Source of the DNA: JADJWR01 sp964509545
GTDB lineage: Bacteria; Pseudomonadota; Gammaproteobacteria; Burkholderiales; Burkholderiaceae_F
Reading direction: 5' to 3'
Assembly (NCBI GenBank): GCA_964509545.1
Contig: CAZDXQ010000057.1
Span: 1-20,745, forward strand
Length of the DNA stretch: 20,745 nucleotides
In this document: piece by piece, positions 14,275 through 20,745 of the stretch
Layout of the letters: every line of letters starts with the position of its first letter
Numbering within the stretch: the stretch's first letter is position 1
Made by a program: the position numbers and the translations under genes
Notes under the pieces: model-generated
Database searches by the model: none
The model's input: only the letters and a program-made list of their open reading frames with translations
Told to the model about the DNA's origin: nothing

Positions 14275-15819
14275 ATGCCGGCGCTGCCGAAAGACGCGGT
14301 GGTCGGCGTGATCGGGGCCGGCGTGATGGGTTCCGGCATCGCGCAGGTGGCGGCCAGCGCCGGACACACGGTGCTGATGCTGGACGCCCAGCCGGCCGCG
14401 GTGACGGCCGCCCGCGCCGCAATCGAAAAAGACCTGCAGACGGGAGTCGCCAGGGGCAAGCTGGCCGCCGAAGACGTGCAGGCGGTCCTGGCGCGGCTGC
14501 GGCCGATCACCGACTTCGCCGAGCTTTCGCGCTGCGCGCTGGTGATCGAGGCCATCGCCGAGGACTTCGATGCCAAGCGCACGCTGCTGGCGCGGCTGCA
14601 GCAGGCCGTGCCTGCCGACTGCATCGTCGCCACCAACACCTCGTCGCTGTCGATCACTGCGCTGGCCGCCGGCGGCGCACACCCGCAGCGCGTCGTCGGC
14701 ATGCATTTCTTCAACCCGCCGGCGCGGATGAAACTGGTCGAGGTGGTGAGCGGCGTCGACACCTCGCCGGAAGTGGCGCGGACCGTATTCGACACGGCCG
14801 AGGCATGGGGCAAGAAGGCGGCCACCGCCAAGTGCACGCCGGGCTTCATCGTCAACCGCATCGCCCGACCGTTTTACGGCGAGGCCTGGCTGGCGCTCGC
14901 CGAGAACGCCGCCGAGCCGGCCACGCTCGATGCGATCGTGCGCGACTGCGGCGGCTTCCCGATGGGGCCGTTCGAACTGATGGACCTGATCGGCCACGAC
15001 GTCAACTTCAAGGTCACGCAGTCGGTGTTCGAGGCGACGTTCGGCGATCGCCGCTACGCGCCGTCGCTGGCGCAGCAGGAACTGGTGCGCGCCGGCCGGC
15101 TCGGTCGCAAGAGCGGCCGCGGCATCTATGACTTCCGCGACGGTGCGAAAAAGCCGCAGCCGAAGGTCGAGGCCGGTTCCGATCCCGTCCGGCGCGTGAT
15201 CGCCGTCGGTTCGCTCGGGCTGGCCACGCCGATCATCACGAGGCTCGAGGCCGCAGGCATCGACGTCGTGCGCGTGCAGGGCACGGGCATCGCGGCCGGC
15301 GGCGGCTGGCTGGAGGTCGGCACGGCGCGGTTGATGCTCACCGACGGCCGGCCGGCCACGCGCCGTGCCGCCGAGGACGGCCACGAGCACCTGGTGCTGT
15401 TCGACCTCGCACTCGATTACGCGACGACGCCGCGTCTGGGGCTGGCCACCGCCGACCAGTGCGGCGAGGCGGCCTTTCGCACCGTTTGCGCGACCCTCGC
15501 CAGGGGCGGCTACGCCTGCTCGCGCATCGACGACGTCGCCGGAATGATCGTGCTGCGCATCATCGCCATGCTGGTCAACGAGGCGGCCGACGCGGTCGCC
15601 TACGGCATCTGCACGGCGGATGCGATCGACGACGCGATGCGCTACGGCGTCAACTACCCGCGCGGGCCGATGGCGTGGGCCGAGAGCGTCGGCCTCGATT
15701 TCTTCGCCCGCGTGCTCGCCAACCTGCGCGAGCACTACGGCGGCGAGCGCTATCGCACCTCGGTGCTGATCCAGCGGCGCGGCTGGACGCGCAGCGGTTT
15801 TCGCCAATCGAGCCGATGA
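14275..15819 (+). CDS. paaH: PaaH, 3-hydroxyadipyl-CoA dehydrogenase
   Basis: This 514-residue NAD-dependent 3-hydroxyacyl-CoA dehydrogenase is expected to oxidise 3-hydroxyadipyl-CoA in the beta-oxidation-like part of the pathway. GAGVMG (14-19) binds NAD, and His144 (GMHFFNP) with Glu156, twelve residues later, forms the catalytic pair of the family. A second, C-terminal 3HCDH-type domain follows (DDVAGMIVLRIIAMLVNEAADAV). It is longer than the E. coli enzyme (475). AAGGGA lies upstream of the ATG across the paaG stop. The stop codon overlaps the paaI start as ATGA. Some authors call this gene paaC in Pseudomonas nomenclature. Confidence 0.93.
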   Translation: MPALPKDAVVGVIGAGVMGSGIAQVAASAGHTVLMLDAQPAAVTAARAAIEKDLQTGVARGKLAAEDVQAVLARLRPITDFAELSRCALVIEAIAEDFDAKRTLLARLQQAVPADCIVATNTSSLSITALAAGGAHPQRVVGMHFFNPPARMKLVEVVSGVDTSPEVARTVFDTAEAWGKKAATAKCTPGFIVNRIARPFYGEAWLALAENAAEPATLDAIVRDCGGFPMGPFELMDLIGHDVNFKVTQSVFEATFGDRRYAPSLAQQELVRAGRLGRKSGRGIYDFRDGAKKPQPKVEAGSDPVRRVIAVGSLGLATPIITRLEAAGIDVVRVQGTGIAAGGGWLEVGTARLMLTDGRPATRRAAEDGHEHLVLFDLALDYATTPRLGLATADQCGEAAFRTVCATLARGGYACSRIDDVAGMIVLRIIAMLVNEAADAVAYGICTADAIDDAMRYGVNYPRGPMAWAESVGLDFFARVLANLREHYGGERYRTSVLIQRRGWTRSGFRQSSR

Positions 15820-16268
15820 ACAGCATGGCGCAGCACAAACCCGACCCGCAGAGCATCGCCGAGGCGGTGCGCGACAAGATGTACGAGAACGACGCCGCCT
15901 CGCGCGGGCTGGGCATCGCGATCGAGGTCGTCGGCCCCGGTTATGCGCGGGCGACGATGACCGTGCGCCCGGACATGGTCAACGGCTTCGGCCTGTGCCA
16001 CGGCGGCATCATCACCACGCTCGCCGACACCGCCTTCGCCTTCGCCTGCAACAGCCACAACGAGCTGACGCTGGCCTCGGGCATTTTCATCGAGATCCTG
16101 AACCCGGGCCACGTCGGCGACCGGCTGATCGCCGAGGCGCGCGAGATCGTCATCAACGGCCGCCTCGGGCTGTACGACATCATGGTCACCAACCAGCACG
16201 GCAAGCAGGTGGCCTCGATGCGTGGCCGTTCGCACACCATGAAGGGCAAGCACATCGTCGAGTTCTAG
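15816..16268 (+). CDS. paaI: PaaI, hydroxyphenylacetyl-CoA thioesterase
   Basis: This 150-residue hot-dog-fold thioesterase hydrolyses CoA esters of (hydroxylated) phenylacetates and so releases trapped CoA. The signature is GLCHGGIITTLADTAFAFACNS, with HGG at 62-64 and the catalytic Asp71. E. coli PaaI has 140 residues. The start at 15816 overlaps the paaH stop by four bases (ATGA), suggesting translational coupling; a second ATG at 15825 (MAQHKPD) is a possible alternative, and no separate ribosome binding site is visible for either. The downstream paaK starts 18 bp after this gene. Confidence 0.92.
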   Translation: MNSMAQHKPDPQSIAEAVRDKMYENDAASRGLGIAIEVVGPGYARATMTVRPDMVNGFGLCHGGIITTLADTAFAFACNSHNELTLASGIFIEILNPGHVGDRLIAEAREIVINGRLGLYDIMVTNQHGKQVASMRGRSHTMKGKHIVEF

Positions 16269-16286
16269 AGGGCGCGGAGGAACGAC

Positions 16287-17600
<1,314 letters not shown>

Positions 17601-17613
17601 CCGCAAAGCGCTC

Positions 17614-17720
17614 ATCCCGGTGCGGGCCGGGATCCAGTTTCGAGGTGACGGCAATGCCGTCGTTGCGACGCAGGCCTGGATCGAATTCGACGTGAGATTG
17701 GCCCCGGCCTGCGCCGGGGC
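17614..17720. repeat. REP-like inverted repeat cluster between paaK and paaA
   Basis: The paaK-paaA gap contains four inverted repeats. They are ATCCCGG/CCGGGAT (17614-17620 with 17627-17633), GATCCAG/CTGGATC (17631-17637 with 17676-17682), GACGGC/GCCGTC (17647-17652 with 17656-17661) inside the second, and GCCCCGGC/GCCGGGGC (17701-17708 with 17713-17720, loop CTGC). The style, with GATCCAG and CCGGCCTGCGCCGG units, resembles intergenic repeats common in proteobacterial genomes that read like 'GGATCCCGGCCTGCGCCGGGATGACG' only in general form. It may stabilise or shorten transcripts between paaK and paaA. The paaA ribosome binding site follows it directly. Confidence 0.55.
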
Positions 17721-17737
17721 GACGAGGAAGGCAGGAC

Positions 17738-18748
17738 ATGTACACGCAAGCGATAGACATTCCGCAGGGGCCGAAGGACGAGTCGCCGCGCGGGCCGCGC
17801 TCGCTGAAGGACGCCGAGTACGAGGCCGAGTTCGACGCCAAGCTCGCGCGCGGCGAGTTCATCGAGCCGAAGGACTGGATGCCCGACGGCTACCGCAGGA
17901 CGCTGGTGCGGCAGATCAGCCAGCACGCGCACAGCGAAATCGTCGGCATGCTGCCCGAGGGCAACTGGATCACGCGCGCGCCGACGCTCAAGCGCAAGTG
18001 CATCCTGCTGGCCAAGGTGCAGGACGAAGGCGGCCACGGCATGTACCTGTACGCCGCGGCCGAGACGCTCGGCGTCTCGCGCGACGACCTGGTCGAGGCG
18101 CTGCATTCGGGCAAGGCCAAGTACTCGTCGATCTTCAACTATCCGACGCTCACCTGGGCCGACATCGGCGTCATCGGCTGGCTGGTCGACGGCGCGGCGA
18201 TCATGAACCAGATCCCGCTGTGCCGCTGCTCGTACGGCCCCTACGCGCGGGCGATGATCCGCATCTGCAAGGAGGAGTCGTTTCACCAGCGGCAGGGCTA
18301 CGACCTGCTGCTGACGATGATGAAGGGCACCGCCGAGCAGCGCGACATGGTGCAGGACGCGGTGAACCGCTGGTGGTGGCCGAGCCTGATGATGTTCGGC
18401 CCGCACGATTCGGCCTCGACGCACTCCGGCGACTCGACCAAGTGGGGCATCAAGCGGATCAGCAACGACGACCTGCGGCAGAAGTTCGTCGACGCCACGG
18501 TGCCGCAGGCCAAAGTGCTCGGCGTATCGCTGCCGGATCCGATGCTCTCGTGGAACGAGGAACGCGGCCACTGGGACTTCGGGCCGATCGACTGGCAGGA
18601 GTTCTGGAACGTGGTCAACGGCCACGGCCAGTGCAACCGCGAACGTCTGGCCGATCGCGTCAAGGCCTGGGACGACGGCGCCTGGGTACGCGAGGCCGCG
18701 CTGGCGCATGCCGACAAGCAGCGCCATCGCGACCGGCTGGCGGCGTGA
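17738..18748 (+). CDS. paaA: PaaA, catalytic subunit of phenylacetyl-CoA 1,2-epoxidase
   Basis: This 336-residue ferritin-like di-iron protein is the oxygenase subunit of the PaaABCE multicomponent monooxygenase, which epoxidises the ring of phenylacetyl-CoA. The expected iron ligands are all present: Glu67, Glu97 and His100 (QDEGGH), Asp151 (WLVDGAA), and Glu180 and His183 (KEESFH), each shifted by 25 from E. coli PaaA. It is longer than the E. coli protein (309) because of the N-terminal extension. The ATG has AGGAAGG six bases upstream. It is followed 43 bp later by paaB, and paaC and paaD follow on the same strand. Confidence 0.96.
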   Translation: MYTQAIDIPQGPKDESPRGPRSLKDAEYEAEFDAKLARGEFIEPKDWMPDGYRRTLVRQISQHAHSEIVGMLPEGNWITRAPTLKRKCILLAKVQDEGGHGMYLYAAAETLGVSRDDLVEALHSGKAKYSSIFNYPTLTWADIGVIGWLVDGAAIMNQIPLCRCSYGPYARAMIRICKEESFHQRQGYDLLLTMMKGTAEQRDMVQDAVNRWWWPSLMMFGPHDSASTHSGDSTKWGIKRISNDDLRQKFVDATVPQAKVLGVSLPDPMLSWNEERGHWDFGPIDWQEFWNVVNGHGQCNRERLADRVKAWDDGAWVREAALAHADKQRHRDRLAA

Positions 18749-18791
18749 GAGGCAGACGCGGGACAGGTTTGCGAAGCTCGACGAGGACCAC

Positions 18792-19079
18792 ATGGAACGC
18801 AAGGAATGGCCGCTGTGGGAGGTGTTCATCCGCAGCAAGAGCGGACTGGATCACAAGCACTGCGGCAGCGTGCACGCGCCGGACGCGAAGATGGCGCTGC
18901 AGAACGCCCGCGATGTGTACACGCGGCGAATGGAGGGCGTGAGCATCTGGGTTGTGCGCGCGGAAGACATCCACGCCTCGGATCCGGATGCCAAGCCGGA
19001 GATGTTCGACCCGGCCGAGGACAAGATCTACCGGCACCCGACCTTCTACACGCTGCCGGACGAAGTCAACCACATGTGA
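18792..19079 (+). CDS. paaB: PaaB, subunit of phenylacetyl-CoA 1,2-epoxidase
   Basis: This 95-residue protein is exactly the length of E. coli PaaB. It begins MERKEWPLWEVFIRSKSG and contains GSVHAPDAKMALQNARDVYTRR, the PaaB family signature. PaaB bridges PaaAC heterodimers in the epoxidase complex and has no catalytic site of its own. The ATG at 18792 has GAGG six bases upstream; an earlier in-frame start at 18708 would overlap paaA and is rejected. There is a 103-bp gap to the proposed paaC start, unusually long for this operon, with a possible RNA pseudoknot in it. Confidence 0.95.
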   Translation: MERKEWPLWEVFIRSKSGLDHKHCGSVHAPDAKMALQNARDVYTRRMEGVSIWVVRAEDIHASDPDAKPEMFDPAEDKIYRHPTFYTLPDEVNHM

Positions 19080-19084
19080 CGGCG

Positions 19085-19168
19085 ATGTCCAAGAGCGAAG
19101 CGATCGGAAACAGCGCCGTCAACGCCGCCCCAGACGACGGCGCTTGGGGCAGGTTGCCGCGGAGATGA
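19085..19168 (+). CDS. 27-codon ORF between paaB and paaC (doubtful)
   Basis: An ATG five bases after the paaB stop opens a 27-codon frame starting MSKSEAIGNSAVNAAP, with mostly G- or C-ending codons. Its TGA (19166-19168) overlaps an in-frame paaC ATG at 19165 as ATGA. It could be a leader ORF coupled to paaC or, with a -1 shift, an N-terminal extension of PaaC, because the paaC frame is open across the whole region. It has no clear ribosome binding site and no known family, so chance is quite possible. Confidence 0.2.
   Translation: MSKSEAIGNSAVNAAPDDGAWGRLPRR
19112..19150 (+). promoter_or_regulatory. Possible H-type RNA pseudoknot upstream of paaC
   Basis: Stem 1 is a perfect 9-bp repeat (AGCGCCGTC at 19112-19120 and GACGGCGCT at 19136-19144). 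Its loop contains GCCCCA (19127-19132), which can pair with TGGGGC (19145-19150), the six bases right after stem 1. The loops are 6 nt and 3 nt with no gap between the 3' arms, the geometry of an H-type pseudoknot with stacked stems. It lies 18 bases before the AAGGGA that precedes the proposed paaC start. A simple hairpin from stem 1 alone is the conservative reading. Confidence 0.35.
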
Positions 19169-19182
19169 AGGGACTCGGATCG

Positions 19183-19965
19183 ATGGCGGAAAGCGCGATG
19201 ACCGGCACCGCACCAGACACCGCACACCTCGACTACGTGCTGCGCATCGCCGACAGCGCACTGATCCTCGGCCAGCGGCTGTCGGAATGGTGCGGCCATG
19301 GGCCGGTGATCGAGGAGGACATTGCGCTGGCCAACACCGCGCTCGACCTGATCGGCCAGGCGCGGCTGCTGCTGACCCATGCCGGCGCGCTCGAAGGCAA
19401 GGGGCGCGACGAGGATGTGCTGGCGTTCATGCGCGCCGAGCACGAGTACCGGAACCTCACGATCTGCGAGCTGCCCAACGGCGACTTCGGCCGCACGATC
19501 CTGCGCAATCTGCTGTTCGCCGCCTTTCAACTGCGGCTGTGGCAGGCACTGGCCGCTTCGACCGACGCGCAACTGGCCGCCATCGCCGGCAAGAGCGTCA
19601 AGGAAACGCGCTACCACCTGCAGCACGCCGCCGACTGGACGGCGCGGCTCGGCGATGGCACCGACGAGTCGCACCGGCGCATGCAGCGCGCGCTCGACGA
19701 CCTGTGGCCGTATACGGCCGAGTTCTTCTCGGTGAACGCCACCGACGAGCGAGTGCACGCAGCCGACATCGGGCCGGCCTGGTCGTCGCTGGCCGCAGGC
19801 TGGGAGGAGTCCGTGCTACCGGTGCTGGAAGTCGCCACGCTGACGGTGCCGGCGCGTACCCCGTTCCTGTCGCGCGGCAAGGAAGGGCAGCACAGCGAAC
19901 ACATGGGCCATCTGCTGGCCGAAATGCAGTACCTGCAGCGCGCCTACCCGGGGGCGAAGTGGTGA
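19183..19965 (+). CDS. paaC: PaaC, structural subunit of phenylacetyl-CoA 1,2-epoxidase
   Basis: This protein of about 260 residues is ferritin-like and is the partner of PaaA in the epoxidase; in the known complex PaaC has lost the iron site and plays a structural role. YVLRIADSALILGQRLSEWCGHGPVIEEDIALANTALDLIGQARLLLTHAG is not all quoted as a motif; the diagnostic parts are LSEWCGHGP and ALDLIGQARLLL near the N-terminus, and GKEGQHSEHMGHLLAEMQ at the end. E. coli PaaC has 248 residues. The start is uncertain: 19183 has AAGGGA nine bases upstream and was chosen, 19165 overlaps the small ORF as ATGA, and 19198 (MTGTAPD) gives the shortest family-like N-terminus. Confidence 0.93.
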   Translation: MAESAMTGTAPDTAHLDYVLRIADSALILGQRLSEWCGHGPVIEEDIALANTALDLIGQARLLLTHAGALEGKGRDEDVLAFMRAEHEYRNLTICELPNGDFGRTILRNLLFAAFQLRLWQALAASTDAQLAAIAGKSVKETRYHLQHAADWTARLGDGTDESHRRMQRALDDLWPYTAEFFSVNATDERVHAADIGPAWSSLAAGWEESVLPVLEVATLTVPARTPFLSRGKEGQHSEHMGHLLAEMQYLQRAYPGAKW

Positions 19966-19981
19966 GCGCCGCCCGGCTGCC

Positions 19982-20045
19982 GCGAAGGCGCTCGGCGCTG
20001 CGGATCGCCTTCGCAGCGACCGATAGGCGCGTTGCGACCGAGCGC
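19982..20045 (+). repeat. Competing inverted repeats between paaC and paaD
   Basis: Two arrangements exclude each other. One is GCGAAGGCG (19982-19990) with CGCCTTCGC (20006-20014), a perfect 9-bp stem. The other is GCGCTCGG (19988-19995) with CCGAGCGC (20038-20045), enclosing CGCTGCG (19996-20002) with CGCAGCG (20012-20018). GCGACCGA also occurs twice (20016-20023 and 20034-20041). This may be a REP-like repeat or a structure that tunes paaD translation, whose AAGGAG follows at an unusually long 11-base distance from the ATG. Confidence 0.45.
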
Positions 20046-20068
20046 AGCGCGAAGGAGTCGCGCCAGGG

Positions 20069-20560
20069 ATGCTGACCGCCGAACAGGCATGGGACGTGCT
20101 GGCGCGCGTCGCCGATCCGGAGATTCCGGTGATTTCGGTGACCGAGCTGGGCATCGTGCGCGAAGTCGCTGCCCACGACGACACGATCGAGGTCGTGGTC
20201 ACGCCGACGTATTCCGGCTGCCCGGCCACCGAGGTCATCGAGCGCTCGATCGCCGAGGCGTTGCGCGAGGCCGGCGCTGCGCGCGTGCGCATCGAGACTC
20301 GGCTGGCGCCGCCATGGACGACCGACTGGATCACGCCGGCGGCGCAGGAGAAGCTGCGCCGCTATGGCATTGCGCCCCCGGGCGCCGGCGCGGCGGACCC
20401 CGGAGCGGCGGCGCCGCTGGCCTTCGTGCCGCGCATCGACTGCCCGCTGTGCGGCAGCCGCAATACGGAGCGACAGTCGGCGTTCGGTTCGACCGCCTGC
20501 AAGGCGCTGTATCGCTGCCGCGACTGCCGCGAACCGTTCGAACACTTCAAACCGATCTAG
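20069..20560 (+). CDS. paaD: PaaD, Fe-S assembly-type protein of the phenylacetyl-CoA epoxidase cluster
   Basis: This 163-residue protein has an N-terminal MIP18/SufT-like (DUF59) domain, DPEIPVISVTELGIVR then PTYSGCPATEVIE with the conserved Cys51, and a C-terminal zinc-ribbon-like part with Cys125, Cys128, Cys144, Cys150 and Cys153. PaaD is needed for epoxidase activity and is thought to help mature the Fe-S or iron centres of the complex. AAGGAG lies 11 bases before the ATG. The C-terminus EPFEHFKPI is typical, so the protein is complete although its stop codon TAG is made by the end of a MITE-like element. paaE, the usual next gene, would lie beyond the window. Confidence 0.94.
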   Translation: MLTAEQAWDVLARVADPEIPVISVTELGIVREVAAHDDTIEVVVTPTYSGCPATEVIERSIAEALREAGAARVRIETRLAPPWTTDWITPAAQEKLRRYGIAPPGAGAADPGAAAPLAFVPRIDCPLCGSRNTERQSAFGSTACKALYRCRDCREPFEHFKPI

Positions 20561-20745
20561 TGTCCCGAGTCAGAGGTTCGTCGAATGATGTTTCACCCAC
20601 CGCGGGGCACGAACGGCGAAAACGTCGAGGGGCGCCTCAGGCGCGAAGCCGCGCGGAGCCCGGTTGGGAACCAGGCGAGCACGGCGACGAGGCATGGCGC
20701 GGCCCTCGGCGGGTTCGCTCGGCGAACTTCTGATTCGGGACACTA
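20558..20745. mobile_element. 188-bp MITE-like element with TA-flanked terminal inverted repeats
   Basis: The two ends, 20558-20580 and 20723-20745, are inverted copies of 23 bp with two mismatches; each begins TAGTGTCCCGA when read inward. If the outer TA on each side is the target duplication, the repeats start GTGTCCCGA, which fits IS630/Tc1-mariner-type transposition (TA targets). The inside has no meaningful ORF and holds small hairpins such as GCGCCT/AGGCGC. Length, repeats and lack of coding suit a non-autonomous MITE mobilised by a transposase elsewhere. The family is inferred from the TA ends only. Confidence 0.7.

Noticed and set aside
18708..18791. Longer PaaB start overlapping paaA
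   Set aside because: The extra 28 residues are not PaaB-like, and the ATG at 18792 has a ribosome binding site and gives the exact family length.

Overview
The window is GC-rich DNA from a proteobacterium, most probably a betaproteobacterium (Burkholderiales or Rhodocyclales type). The reasons are a phenylacetate (paa) gene set in which the aldehyde dehydrogenase is the PaaN type and is divergent from paaG-H-I-K-A-B-C-D, and protein sequences that resemble betaproteobacterial homologues from memory. No database search was possible. There are no rRNA, tRNA or CRISPR features, and every full gene looks intact.

Left part (1-7.3 kb), redox and signalling: a possible C-terminal scrap of an upstream gene; a small exported c-type cytochrome; a convergent FadH-type 2,4-dienoyl-CoA reductase; then a two-gene minus-strand unit of an ECF sigma factor and a transmembrane Ser/Thr kinase with a TolB-like region and TPR repeats. 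Divergent from this unit is a membrane sensor with a Tll0287-like (DUF3365) haem-c domain and a HAMP domain but no output domain. A 45-codon ORF precedes it and overlaps its start codon as ATGA.

Middle part (7.3-13.3 kb), minus strand: paaN, paaY, an FAD aromatic-ring monooxygenase, its small DUF2783 companion, and a MaoC/phosphotransacetylase fusion. PaaN lacks the MaoC hydratase domain of PaaZ, so the MaoC-Pta fusion is a candidate for the missing hydratase step or for handling the acetyl-CoA released.

Right part (13.4-20.7 kb), plus strand: a divergent control region with a good sigma-70-like promoter and a perfect 16-bp palindrome, then paaG, paaH, paaI, paaK, paaA, paaB, paaC and paaD. 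PaaK makes phenylacetyl-CoA, PaaABC(D)(E) epoxidises the ring, PaaG isomerises the epoxide to oxepin-CoA, PaaN oxidises the ring-opened aldehyde, PaaG and PaaH act in the beta-oxidation-like steps, and PaaI and PaaY are thioesterases that salvage stalled CoA esters. paaE, paaF, paaJ and a paa regulator are not in the window.

The spaces between paa genes are rich in inverted repeats: a long hairpin before paaY, a REP-like cluster between paaK and paaA, a possible H-type pseudoknot before paaC, and competing hairpins before paaD. The window ends exactly at the right terminal repeat of a TA-flanked, 188-bp MITE-like element whose left end forms the paaD stop codon.
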